Assembly (NCBI GenBank): GCA_029582155.1
Contig: CM055895.1
Coordinates: 56,639,250 to 56,703,249 of the forward strand
DNA length: 64,000 nt
Direction of reading: 5' to 3'
From: Panopea generosa
Taxonomy: Eukaryota; Mollusca; Bivalvia; Adapedonta; Hiatellidae
Shown here: positions 1 through 12,004 of the stretch, piece by piece
Position numbering within the stretch: the first letter of the stretch is position 1
Layout: every line of letters begins with the position of its first letter
Position numbers and translations under genes: made by a program
The notes under the pieces: generated by a model
What the model was told of the DNA's origin: nothing
Database searches by the model: none
What the model saw: the letters and a program-made list of their open reading frames with translations, nothing else

Positions 1-2690
1 AATGATGTAATGGTTGAGCTTGAAAGTACTGAGAAACCAAGATCCTCTATTTTAATTTTAAAGTACCCCATCATTGGAAATAGTTGGAAACCATGAAGAA
101 ACAGAATGCATCCCAGCGGCAAGAATGGAATTGAGAGTTAGAATAATCGGAAATAAATGCATAGCAATTTAAAAGTGAATGTTAGCCGCTTCAAAACAAC
201 CCAAATAAAACAAATATTTAGCAATTTAAAAGAGAATACCAGCGGCTTCAGAACAACCAAAAGAAAATGGGGGGGGGGGGAAGACGTATAAAAATTGTTT
301 GACAGTTCAACAACCATTTGTCTATTATATCAACAGTCTGATTTATTCTGACTAATTGGTTTACAGTACCAAAGTTTTTATAGCAATATATGAACACATC
401 AAACATCTACTTGGTGTAACATATTACAAGTGGAGAAACTCGTAAGATCTTTTTTTAAACGGAGTTCTTTAAAGAAACAATCGTAACTTTAGAAATAGAC
501 TAAAATGTGAAAGTTTTAAAGAAGAAATTTCAAATAAACACTCGCTGAAGTGAAGGGCAGATACAAACCAATATTGTGAACTTATTGCAGGATTTATGAA
601 ACTGCTGTAGACTATAATAATGTATTGGTCATTCATTGCACAATGGACAGTGTTAATTGAGATCAGTGTCTGTCTTGAAATTAAATGTCAATTTGAGGTC
701 GAAACCAATCTAAGTTTGAAGACGTGATAATATCTGGCTAATGAGACGTTACCAGCTTGTGTTACTATGTATCAAATGAACATTTTATAGATTGGTTTTG
801 GAGTGATATATTTTTGTACAATTTGAACTACCTGTATCGGGAGATGTATTATTTTTTATTTTATTTAAATATTGTATTTCTACTGACAACACACTGATGA
901 TTTTACCTGGTTTTAATGACTTTTATTCAAATTATGACGGATGTTATTCAGTCAGCATATCGATATATGAATCTGCATAATTGCTGAAATATAAGTATCC
1001 TAATTGTGCACACATTTATTGCGGTACAAATATTGGATATTTTTGTTTCTTGTATTAAAATGGGTAAATTTATAAAAATTTAAATGGCTTTTACACCATT
1101 ATGCATGGAATCCAACAGTAAATTTTGAAAACATACAAAGTAATGTTTATTTTCGTGGGCATTTCCTCATCTGTTACCCCAGAAAGTGTGTTCGTCAATG
1201 TTGATTTATACATTGTTTCTATGTATTGTTTGAATAACAAATATCATATCTATTTATAAGAAACATATGCTATTATCTGACAATGTTTCACTGTGTTGTT
1301 AATTTTCAACTATTTAATATTTTTTATGCTCTTAACTGAACTTTATGTAATCCTAGATATTTTTCTTCTCTTTCTATATAAAGTTATTCAAAGATGTAAT
1401 ATTTTTATTTTATTATAGCTAAATAGTAGACACACAGTATATTCTTTCTCTTGCTTACTTCTGAGATCTTTATATTCTTTTTACTATCTTCTGAGAAAAG
1501 CTTGATGTCTTACTATATATCTGTGCTAACTTGACTCACATGTGTAAAAACACGCACCATAAAAACATAATTGTGTTGACATTATTCTGGTGCAATGTGT
1601 AGCACAATATTGTTTTAAGCACAAAATTAAAGTTCTTAAAACATTTTGCAGCTTTGGGATGTGAATATTTAAAGAAAATCCAACCCTTGGCAAAGAACTT
1701 TGTAGAACCTTGTTGTTTTTATATTCCTGTCTTTTACGTTCTAGTTGGATATCCCTTTTCATTCATACATTTGTTATAGATTAACTTTTCTTTTTTCAGT
1801 TGTTTTTATAAATGAAAATCACGATATTTGAAGATGTATTTGATCAATTATTTTAATGATTTAACTACAAACAATTGGATATTCATGGTGTCCTGTAAAA
1901 CAATTTTTGAAGCAGAAATCTAAAGAACAATTGTTTTATTCAAGATATATATTAAATGTGAGATGGTTGATTTTAATTGTTATTATTGTCTTATTTACAC
2001 AGAAGTATTTGTGGATCACGCTTCTTGCCTCCAAAGTAAATGCCATTGTAATTTTAATGGTATGTTTGTTGTCATGGTGACCAATTGTCATAATCATAAT
2101 AAAATATTTTTAAAGACAATTCTTTTATGTACCTTGTTACAACCCCTATTGTTGAACAAGTAGAGAGAGAGAGAGAGAGAGACCCCCCTGAGTGGTCTGG
2201 AGAAAGTTTCCAAAGTTCACACACATTATCACTGAAATTGTGGGTGTTTTTGGAAGGAGAGCTATAGCAAGCTCTTCCATAATAGCGATTTCATCCGATA
2301 GATAAAATAGTTCCAAAATACAGTTGCCATAGCAGATGACATGTACATTAAGAGACATCATAATATTACTTTATTCTTTATCTTCTGTCAAACAGAGAGC
2401 AACATCTTCAAAGACATGCTGCTGAAAACACACAATTTTCATTGATATCTATATCACTAAACATTTACTTTCCATTGATATCTTTATCACTAAATATTTA
2501 CTTTCCATAGATAAAAACATAACCTAATATGCAGCAGGCCTATTCGCACACACAAAAAATGATCAAATATGCCTTTATTTTGAAAATCAAGGGTATACAA
2601 TGGTGGTTTAAAGAAATACATTGACTTTTGTAATATTTTCAATATGGCATATGAATAAAAATAATGTTGCCTTAAAAAGTAATATTTGCT
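1..2690. other. AT-rich non-coding stretch, no gene seen
   Basis: No open frame of convincing length or domain content on either strand; it may be intron, UTR or intergenic. Small items seen: a run of 12 G at 269-280, a (GA)n run at 2162-2182, and a perfect-register tandem pair of 33-bp units at 2441-2473 and 2474-2506 that differ at only a couple of bases. Nothing else stands out. Confidence 0.6.
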
Positions 2691-2697
2691 CTGTAAT

Positions 2698-2989
2698 ATT
2701 GCCAGATTTCATATCTATATTGAATACAGTTATGTAGCAACAACTGTAGAAAATATGCATGGTATGGTTACCATACATGTCTTTTTCACCCGTTTATCGT
2801 ACTAGTCTCTATATTGCTCTTCTTTGAATAGTGCAATGATAGTTTGAAACTGAAGCTCATGTAGATTTGACCGGCTAAATATTGTGCAAATACTTAACTT
2901 CATTGCACTGCTCCTGGTAGCCATTACATGCATACTACTAGCCCAATTGCTACATAACAGTATTCAGTATCAATATGAAGTTTGGCAAT
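2698..2989. repeat. Foldback (MITE-like) repeat with ~75-bp imperfect inverted arms
   Basis: The arm 2698-2773 is the imperfect reverse complement of 2915-2989. Matching blocks in the same order include ATTGCC, TTCATAT, TTATGTAGCA, TATGCAT and the block around GGTTACCA. The ~140-bp centre is unpaired. The structure suggests a non-autonomous foldback or MITE copy. I could not define a target-site duplication. Confidence 0.6.
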
Positions 2990-3090
2990 CGCATACAGAA
3001 GATATTTAATTAAAAAAAAGCTTTTAAAGGCACTATAATGTTTATTCTTGTGCTGTATTAAATTCAGAAAATATTACAAAAGTCCACATA

Positions 3091-3365
3091 TTTTTAGCTC
3101 GCCTGGACAAAGTCCAAGGAGAGCTATTGCCATGACCCCGGCGGCGGCGTCTGCAGACACCCAGGTTAAACTTTTGGATTTAAGTTAAAAATATCTATGC
3201 AACCACTTATTGGATGTGAATGAAACTTTGCATGTGTGTTCACCATCATCAAAAGAACACACAGACAAGAACCATAACTTTGGATTGCATTTTGGCACAG
3301 TTATGGCCCTTTTTGGACTTCGACACCCAGGGGCGAGCTTTGTTGTATTCTGACAACCTTGTTTT
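3091..3365 (+). repeat. Dispersed bivalve-type repeat, copy 1
   Basis: Starts TTTTTAGCTCGCCTGGAC and runs through blocks such as AGGAGAGCTATTGCCAT, ACACCCAGGTTAAACTTT and GAGCTTTGTTGT. The same blocks in the same order recur at 53,598-53,990, so this is an interspersed element. The short open frames here, on both strands, come from the repeat. Class is unknown; it has no coding domain. Confidence 0.8.
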
Positions 3366-3649
3366 AACACGTTTGGTAAATACTTGCAAAGAAATTTCAT
3401 ATATGCTCTGGTTTTGATTTCCTGGCTTACTAACGAATCTGATGTGTTATTGTTTTGATGGACCATTATAATAAACAAAAAGTACAGTATTCAAGCCAAA
3501 ATTTATTAAAGATATGTAGGCTGGTTATCAATTTTTCATCTTTTACATATGCTTAAGTTTGTAAAAAGGTTATAAACCAGTCAATATTATTTTCAAAATG
3601 GTGTGGCAAATGTGAAGTACATGTTTCAAATTAAAACGTTTTTACTTTA

Positions 3650-4605
3650 CATTTTTCTGTAATGACATCACATACCTACTTTACACACAGAAACTTTACA
3701 TCATTTCTGTAATGACATCACACAACTTCTTTGGATAATTTCTGTAATGACACCTCACACCAACTAACATCATTTCTGTAATGACATCATCACACACCAA
3801 CTTTACATCATTTCTGTAATGACATCGCACACCAACTGTACATCATTTCTGTAATGACATCATCGCACACCAACTTTACATCATTTCTGTAATGACATCA
3901 TCACACACCAACTTAACATCATTTCTGTAATGACATCGCACACCAACTGTACATGATTTCTGTAATGACATCATCGCACACCAATTTTACATCATTTCTG
4001 TAATGACATCATCACACACAAACTTTACATCATTTCTGTAATGACATCATCACACACCAACTTTACATCATTTCTGTAATGACATCATCACACCCAACTT
4101 TACATCATTACTGTTATGACATCGCACAGAAACTTTACATTACTCTGTAATGACATCACACAGAAACTTAAAATCATTTCTGTAATGACATTGCACACCA
4201 ACTGTACAGCATTTCTCTAATGACATCATCGCACACCAGTTTTACATCATTTCTGTAATGACATCATCACACCCCAACTTAACATCATTTCTGTAGTGAC
4301 ATCATCGCACACCAGTTTTACATCATTTTTGTAATGACATCATCACACTCCAACTTTACATCATTTCTGTAGTGACATCATACAGAAACTTTAGATCACT
4401 TCTGTTATGACATTGCACAGAAACTTTAGATCACTTCTATTATGACATTGCACAGAAACTTAACATCATTTCTGTCATGACACCTCACACCAACTTTACA
4501 TCATTTCTGTAATGACACCTTACACAAACATTACATTATTTTTATAATGACATCACACACCAACTTTACATCATTTCTGTAATGACATCACACAGAAACA
4601 TGCCT
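3650..4605. repeat. 35-38 bp minisatellite, block 1
   Basis: About 25 head-to-tail units. The core is CATTTCTGTAATGACATCA followed by CACACCAACTTTA; units are 35 bp, or 38 bp when a TCA triplet is inserted. Variants swap CACCAA for CAGAAA. Every unit carries TGACATCA, one base from the CRE palindrome. The same family resumes at 7812 after two insertions. Confidence 0.92.
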
Positions 4606-5576
4606 GACAAAAAATTTTTTTGATGGCATATAGTAATCACAGCGTCCTTTTGTCCGGTATTTTGTGTCTGTAACTTTGTCAGGCATAGATTAATTTTAAT
4701 GATACTTGCTACAAATAATCAACATAACATGATGACATGTTGCAAGTAAGACCCACACCCGTACCTCAAAGGTCAAGGTCACAATTTGAGTTTGTTCGAC
4801 AACATTTTGAGTTTGTGTGAGATTTCGTGTCCGGCGTTACACCCAAAATCCCACTTCAAAGGTAAAGGTCACAATTTATCTTTGATGACACTTTCAGTCT
4901 GACTGAGATTTCGTGTCCGGTCTGAAACTTTGTCACCTTTGGATAAATTTCAAAAACACTTGGCTCAATTCATCAGCATGACATGATAATGTGTCATGTG
5001 TAAGACCCACATGCGTACCTCAAAGGTCAAGGTCACACTTTTAATTTGTTTGATATTGTTAGTGTCTGGTCTGTGACTTTGTCTTTAACTTGGCTCAATT
5101 TATAAAGATGACATGACGACGTGTCATAAGTAAGACCTAGACCTGTACCTCAAAGGTCTAGGTCACACTTTGAGTATGTATGACAACACTTTGAATCTGT
5201 TTGAGATTTCAAGTCTGTCCTTAAACTTTATCATATATGGATGGATATCAAAAACACTTGGCTCAATTTATCAATTGATCAACAATTGATCTGTTACATT
5301 TAGGATTAAAGTAGCTTGATACAAGTGATTAGCATGTCATGATAATGTTTAAATTGCATTTAACTGTTGAAATTCCCGGACCATGACATCAGTTGTCAAG
5401 GTTACACAAAGGTCAAGGTCATGCTTTAATGAAAAAACAACAACATGAAATTGCATGTCTAGTCTGAAACATCAGTCCATTACTCTTGATATTCATGGAT
5501 ACATCACTACCTATTATATCATATATTGTTATTTTTCACAGACCATTTGGGGGGCATGCGACACTTAACAGTGACA
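4606..5576. repeat. Insertion splitting the minisatellite: dispersed repeat with AGGTCAAGGTCA motifs
   Basis: Begins just after a minisatellite unit, at ATGCCTGACAAAAAA, and ends before the single unit at 5578. It holds diverged internal direct repeats of roughly 100-250 bp, each with 'ACCTCAAAGGTCAAGGTCAC' or a variant. Double AGGTCA sites lie at 4770-4781, 5024-5035 and 5410-5421, with a variant at 5154-5165. The same repeat type returns at 58.4-59.0 kb. No coding capacity was seen. Confidence 0.7.
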
Positions 5577-5577
5577 T

Positions 5578-5620
5578 TTCTTGTTGTAATGACATCACAC
5601 ACCAATTTTACATCATTTTT
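5578..5620. repeat. Lone minisatellite unit between two insertions
   Basis: One unit containing TTGTAATGACATCACACACC and TTTACATCATTTTT. It matches the flanking array and is stranded between two unrelated insertions. It shows that the array was originally continuous and was hit twice, not once. Confidence 0.85.
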
Positions 5621-7811
5621 ATGCCATTTTCAATGGGGGGCATATAGTATCACCACTGTCCGTACGTACGAAAATGGTTTCCGACTTATATGTTTAGTTT
5701 TAATGAACAGATTTAAACCAAATTTGGTGTGTGACTTCACATACAGGGAATACAGATCATGTTCATATTTTGTTCCGATCTGATGATTTTTAGCTCTACT
5801 GGCCAAAGGCGATGGCGCGTTGTCTGTCATCTGTCGTCTGTTAGCAGCACTTTCTCTGAAACCACTAGGCCAATTAAACTGAAACTTCACATGGGTGTTT
5901 CTATTGCATAGGAGACTATACAGAAGATTTTTTTTTTCGATCTGAAATTCAAAATGGCCACTGTTACTAAAAATAGTCTAAAACTTAAAAAATCTTCTTC
6001 TCATGAACGGCCCAACAGATTTTCAAAATGTTTATGTAGTTATGATGACCAACTATAGTTTTGTTAAATTTGTTCAAATGGTGTCCCTAGGGTTAAATAT
6101 GACCCCGCCCTGAGGGTTCAATTAGGGGACACATGTCATTATAATATTTTATTTTTTTTTTTTTTTTAAAATGGAAATGATTTTGCCTATATCTTCACTA
6201 AAGCAATGTTAGGTAAAGGAGGTTAAGATTGTAAAAATGACTGGGTTCCACTGTCTTAAGGGGTCAGGAGAGGCCCCAAAAGGGTAAAAATTGGGAATTA
6301 CTAAATTCGTTTTCTTAACAACCGGTATGTCAGATTTGTTTTTATTTTGCATAAATTATCCCTATGTGTAGGGGTTTGATTGCAGATAAGAATTTAGGGG
6401 CTTAAATTTAAAGGGGCCCTGTAAGGGGACTTAGAATTTTACATAGGGATACTATGGGAAAACAGAAAATTCTCTTTTTCTTTCATTTATTCTGAAACCA
6501 CTAGGCCAATTAAACTGATACTTCACATGCATGTTTCTGTTGCATAGGAAACTATACAGAAGATTTTTTTTTTCGATCTGAAATTCAAGATGGCCCCCAT
6601 TACTAAAAATAGTCCAAAACTTAAAAAATCTTTTCTCATGAACGGCCCAACAGATTTTCAAAATGTTTATGTAGTAATGATGACCAACTATAGTTCTGTT
6701 AGATTTGTTCAAATGGTGTCCCTAAGGTTAAAAAATGACCCTGCCCCGAGAGTTCAATAAGGGGACACATGGCAATATAATATTATTTTTATTTTTTTTT
6801 TAAATGGAAATAATTTTGCCTTTATCTTCACTAAAGCATTGTTAGGTAAAGGAGGTTAATATTTGTTAAAATGACTGGGTTCCTATGTCTTAAGGGGTCA
6901 GGAGGGGTCCGAAAAGGGTACAAATTGGGAATAAGTAAAACTGTTTTCTTAAGAACCGGTATGTCAGCTTTGTACATATTTGATATAAATTATCCTTAAG
7001 TGTAGGGGTTTGATTGCAGATAAGAATTTAGGGGTTAAAATATATAGGAGCCCTGTAAGGGGACTGAGAATTTTACATAGGGATACTATGGGAAAACAGA
7101 AAATTCTCTTCTTTTTTTCATTTATTCTGAAACCACTAGTCCAATTAAACTGAAACTTCACATGGATGTTTCTATTGCATAGGAGACTATACAAAAGATT
7201 TATTTTTTCTATCTAAAATTCAAAATGGCCACCGTTACAAAAAATAGTCCCTAGAGTGACCCTGCCCCGATGTTTCTATTGCATAGTAGAATTTCAAAAA
7301 GTGCTATGGCCACTATGAGTCAGTAGAGCATCCTCAGGCCCTCTTGGGCCTCTTGTTGATGGAGTTATGACTTAGGTTATTGACAAATGTCAAGAAATTG
7401 GTTTCCACTCAATATCTCTTGAATGATTGGATGGATTTTATTCATATTTGATAGAAATATGTATGGTGATAAACTACAGCTCATGTTCAAATTCCGTCAA
7501 AATCCCTGCATATTAATTAGGTGTTCTGGGCTCTGATTGGCTGATAGTTTCCGACCTCTAGTCTTTATTTATGGTCTGATTTTGAAGAAATTTAGATTTG
7601 GCTTTATATCAACAAGACCCAGCTCAGGTTTGACAAATGGATGGAATTGGCACATATTAATTAGGTGATCTGGACTCTGATTGGCTGATTGTTGACCTCT
7701 AAAATCTTTATTGATGGACCGATTTTGATGAAACTTGATATTTGGCTTTATAGATATTTACAATGTAGTTACAAAGCGGGGGTATCTGTGTCCAATGGAC
7801 ACATTTCTAGC
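5621..7811. mobile_element. Second insertion in the minisatellite (outer element)
   Basis: Begins ATGCCATTTTCAATGGGG, GGCATATAGT and ends TGTCCAATGGACACATTTC-TAG, directly followed by minisatellite. Its two halves are separated by another element at 5787-7356. The right half (7357-7811) carries two diverged direct repeats around TTAATTAGGTG and TCTGGACTCTGATTGGCTGA. It is non-coding and of unknown class; its ends look like a dispersed element, not a decayed satellite. Confidence 0.6.
5787..7356. mobile_element. Nested element with 635-bp internal direct repeats
   Basis: Begins TTTTTAGCTCTACTGGCC and ends GGCCCTCTTGGGCCTCTTG. The block GAAACCACTAGGCCAATTAA starts at 5858 and recurs at 6494 and 7129 (spacing 636 and 635 bp), each followed by near-identical sequence. 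The third copy is cut short after ~200 bp. So 2.3 copies of a 635-bp module lie in one element. Minus-strand frames of 76-86 aa sharing a motif reflect this repetition and are not genes. Confidence 0.75.
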
Positions 7812-9945
7812 TGTAATGACATCACACACTAACTTTACATCATTTCTGTAATGACATCACACAGAAACTTTAGATCACCATTGTAATGACATCACACAGA
7901 AACTTTACATCACTCTGTAATGACATCACACACAAACTTTACATCATATCTGTAACGACACTTCCCACCAACTTTAGACAATTTCTGTAATGACATCATC
8001 ACATACCAACTTAAGATCACAATTGTTATGACATCAGTCACACAGAAACTTTACATCATTTCTGTAATGATGTCATCACACACAAACTTTAGATCACAAT
8101 TGTAATGACATCACACAGAAACTTTACATCATTTCTGTAATGACATCATCACACACACAAACTTTACATCATATCTGTATTAACATCATCATACACCAAC
8201 TTTACATCATTTCTGTAATGACATCATCACACATCAACTTTACATCATTTCTGTAATGACATCACATACCAACTTTACATCATTTCTGTAATGACGTGTA
8301 ATGACACCACACAGAAACTTTACACCATTTCTGTAATGACATCATCACACACCAATTTTACATAATTTCTGTAATGACGTCATCACATATAAACTTTAGA
8401 TCACTTCTGTAATGATATCATACTCCAACTTTACATCATTTCAATAATGACATCATCAAACACGTCAACTTTACATAATTTCTGTAATGACATCAAACAG
8501 GAACTATACATCATTTCTGTAATGACATAGCACACCAACTTTACATCATTTCTGTCATGACATAGCACACCAACTTTACATCATTTCTGTAATGACATAG
8601 CACACCAACTTTACATGATTTCTGTAATGACATCACACAGAAACTTTACATCATTTCTGTAATGACATTATCACACAAACTTAAGATCGCTTCTGTAATG
8701 ACATCACACACCAACTTTACATCATGTCTGTATTGACATTCCACACCAACTTTACATAATTTCTGTAATGACATCAAACAGGAACTATACATCATTTCTG
8801 TAATGACATAGCACACCAACTATACATCATTTCTGTAATGACATAGCACACCAACTTTACATCATTTCTGTAATGACATCACACACAAACTTTACATCAT
8901 TTCTGTAATGGCATCATCATACATCCAACTTTACATGATTTCTGTAATGACATCACACAGAAACTTTACATCATTTCTGTAATGACATTATCACACAAAC
9001 TTAAGATCACTTCTGTAAAGACATCACACACCAACTTTACATCATTTCTGTTTTGACATTCCACACCAACTTTACATAATTTCTGTACTGACATCACACA
9101 GAAACTTTACATCACTCTGTACTGACATCACACAGAAACTTTAGGTCATTTCTGTAATGACACCTCACACCAACTTTACATCATTTCTGTAATGACACCT
9201 CACACCAACTTTACATCATTTCTGTACTGACATCACACGGAAACCTTACATCACTCTGTAATGATATCACACACCAACTTTACATAATTTCTGTACTGAC
9301 ATCACACAGAAACTTTACATCACTCTGTAATGACACCTCACACCAACTTTACATCATTTCTGTATTGACATCCCACACCAGCTTTATATCATTTCTGTAC
9401 TGACATCACACAAAAAACCTTACATCATTCTGTAATGACATCACACACAAACTTTACATCACTCTGTAATGACATCACACACAAACTTTACATCACCCTG
9501 TAATGACATCACACAAACTTTACATCACTCTGTAATGACATCACACACAAACTTTACATCACTCTGTACTGACATCACACACAAACTTTACATCACTCTG
9601 TAATGACATCAAATACAAACTTTACATCATTTCTGTAATGACTTCATCACACACCAATTTTACATCATTTCTGTATTAATATCATCATACACACCAACTT
9701 TACATCATTTCTGTAATGACATCATCCCACACCAGCATTACATCATTTCTGTATTGACATCCCACAACAGCTTTACATTATTTCTGTATCGACATCCCAC
9801 ACCAGCTTTACATCATTTTTGTACTGACATCACACACAAACTTTACATCATTTCTGTAATTGAGTCACACACCAACTTTACATCATTTCTGTAATTGAGT
9901 CACACACCAACTTTACATCATTTCTGTAATGGCACCATCAGACCA
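7812..9945. repeat. 35-38 bp minisatellite, block 2
   Basis: Same unit as block 1, roughly 60 copies, with local subfamilies (CATCACACAGAAAC, CATAGCACACCAAC, CACCTCACACCAAC, and a shorter ATCACTCTG form around 9300-9600). Neighbouring short runs are more alike than distant ones, so local amplification has occurred. One unit at 8375-8382 has the perfect TGACGTCA palindrome. Confidence 0.92.
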
Positions 9946-10680
9946 GTTTGATGTTATATCCGTATTTACATTATACATCGCCTTCATATCTTTTCCATAT
10001 CCAAAATGCCTTATCTTTTGGTAATTTTTCTGTCCTCCATCTGTTGGCGTTCCTGTAGAACACTGTAGCACCCTCAGTATGCATTTGTTCCTCCTCTAAT
10101 TTGGCCTCATCAACACTGTAGCATCTTTGGTTTCGTTTTGATCTTGACCAAACTTAGAATAGTATTGGTGATGAAAGCTTGTGCTTGAACCAGCCACATT
10201 GGAACTCAATGGTCACAGTTATTGCCCTTGATTTAATTAAAATGCCTTGCAAACTCTGCATCAATTTTGAAGTTTTTGTCAGATCATGATCAAATTTCGT
10301 CAGTGTTTATGAACATGTTTACTAACAAAACTCATGAACTAGGTATATCTGACCAAAATGATTCTTATTTTTACCTTTGATTGATTGAAAAATTCTGATC
10401 TTTGTTTTGTAAACACGAAGTCCTCTTAGTTTCCTAAGGATCAAGGCCAAATCTTCAGTGTGTTGCTGACCATGAATGCTTGGACTACGGTAAGTGCTGA
10501 ACTGGCTATATCGTACACCAGTCTCAGTTGTATATATTGAATTGATAACTGCCAATCTCTAATTAAGTCACTGGTAATGACAATAATAAACATCATAGTA
10601 GTAATAAAAGCAATAATAAAGGGAGTTTATCAGGATAAAATGCTATAAATGTCTTATTTTTTTTTTTTTTTTTTATCAAA
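9946..10680. other. Non-coding gap with a dispersed repeat
   Basis: The block around 10,130-10,330 (GATCTTGACCAAACTT, GGTCACAGTTATTGCCC) has the look of a common molluscan dispersed repeat. A T-rich run ends at 10,673. No gene seen. Confidence 0.5.
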
Positions 10681-11240
10681 ATGGATTTAAAGCATCCCTG
10701 ATTATCATTAATAAATAAAATCTGAAATAAATAAAATCTGAATAGTTCAGTATTACAAATCCACTGAAAAATGACAAAATTGATATTAGAATTGGTGTAA
10801 TAAACTTGAAATGAAATCCCCTTTCTAAAAATAGACAGCACTAAATACTGTTTGACAAGCGCGCACAAAATGACCTATTTATGTGTCGACGTGCCGTAAA
10901 ACACCATTCATTCATTCATTCTGTTTGACAACATTTATATCAGCATTTGGACTCTTTTCTAAGATGAAACAATTTTTTTCTACTTGTAAACCTGTATAAC
11001 GGATCAAACTGAAATCAAAATGAAATCATGTAATTCATTAAATACATTGCCAATTGAAAGGGCAAATCTGTTTTAGTCTAACCTAGACATGTAGATCAGG
11101 TTAGGAAAGCCCGTTTCAATATATTATTTTGGCATGTTTAAATAAATATCTTTTTTTGGCAATACAGTGTCAGTGAGTATATATAGGCATGGTATATCGT
11201 TTATATATAAATGTAGCACCAATGCACAGACCAACATAGT
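10680..11240. repeat. Old diverged third copy (C) of the duplicated unit's end plus its right flank
   Basis: Blocks here match, in order, the ends of copy A (25,200-25,488) and copy B (46,070-46,322). They include AAAAATAGACAGCACT, TTTCTAAGATGAAAC and AAAATGAAATCA. The match then continues into the sequence that follows only copy B (46,335-46,615): TCTGTTTTAGTCTAAC, TTTTGGCATGTTT, GGCAATAC and GTGAGTATATATAG. It is far more diverged than A is from B, so it is an older duplicate. Confidence 0.75.
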
Positions 11241-11520
11241 GTGTGCCAAACTTTATCTAGTTTACATTTAATCGGTCAACACTATTTATAGCTGTTTTGA
11301 TAACAATATATTAATTGCATTGTGATATAATACTTTTTACTGCATATTTAAAACATATTCTGATTGGTTGAATTAATGTGGTCATGTGCTTCCTTATAAC
11401 GGTGCTTGAAAGATATGATAAACAAAAGATAAATATATTCTTATTGCCACACAGTCTACTATATTGGACACCATTTTGTGTGTTGTATAGGTGATATCAC
11501 TTTTGAATTGATGATATTAT

Positions 11521-11995
11521 CCACTATACCCCAGCAAAGTTTGAGATGGGGGTATAAAAGAGTCGCTGTGTTCGTTGGCCTGTCAGTCGGTCTGTCAGCA
11601 ACTTGTGGAGTGAACTACTTTCACAGTTTTCAAACAATTCACTTGAAACTTTGCATATATGATCAACATCACAAGTGCATATGTCAGTGACACTAAACTC
11701 TATGCAGAGTTACATTTATTGCACTGATTTAGTCAGTCTGTCAGCCATTTCTGGAGCAAGCTACTTTCAGTTTTCAAGAATTTGACTTGAATCTTTGTTT
11801 AATACATGATTAACATCAAGAGTAGATGTACTTAAAACAAATTTGGTTACATGCAGGTTATTGCCCTTGGTAAAATTACTGTACTTATCATAGTGCAATT
11901 CTCCTGAAGCAAACCTCTTTACACAGTTTTTAAGTGATTGACTTGAAACTGAATACATGATCAACATAAATGTATAAATTTTATGTCACTGATTT
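11521..11995. repeat. Dispersed repeat with three imperfect internal units
   Basis: Begins TATACCCCAGCAAAGTTTG, then ATGGGGGTATAAAAG. Three diverged units each contain a variant of AAGCTACTTTCACAGTTTTC followed by TTGACTTGAAAC and CATGATCAACAT. No coding domain. The 70-aa open frame at 11,478 crosses its edge and is not convincing. Confidence 0.6.
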
Positions 11996-12004
11996 AATTT
12001 GATT

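Noticed and set aside
3650-9945. Possible CRISPR array (regular short repeats)
   Set aside because: Units are contiguous without unique spacers and the context is an animal genome.
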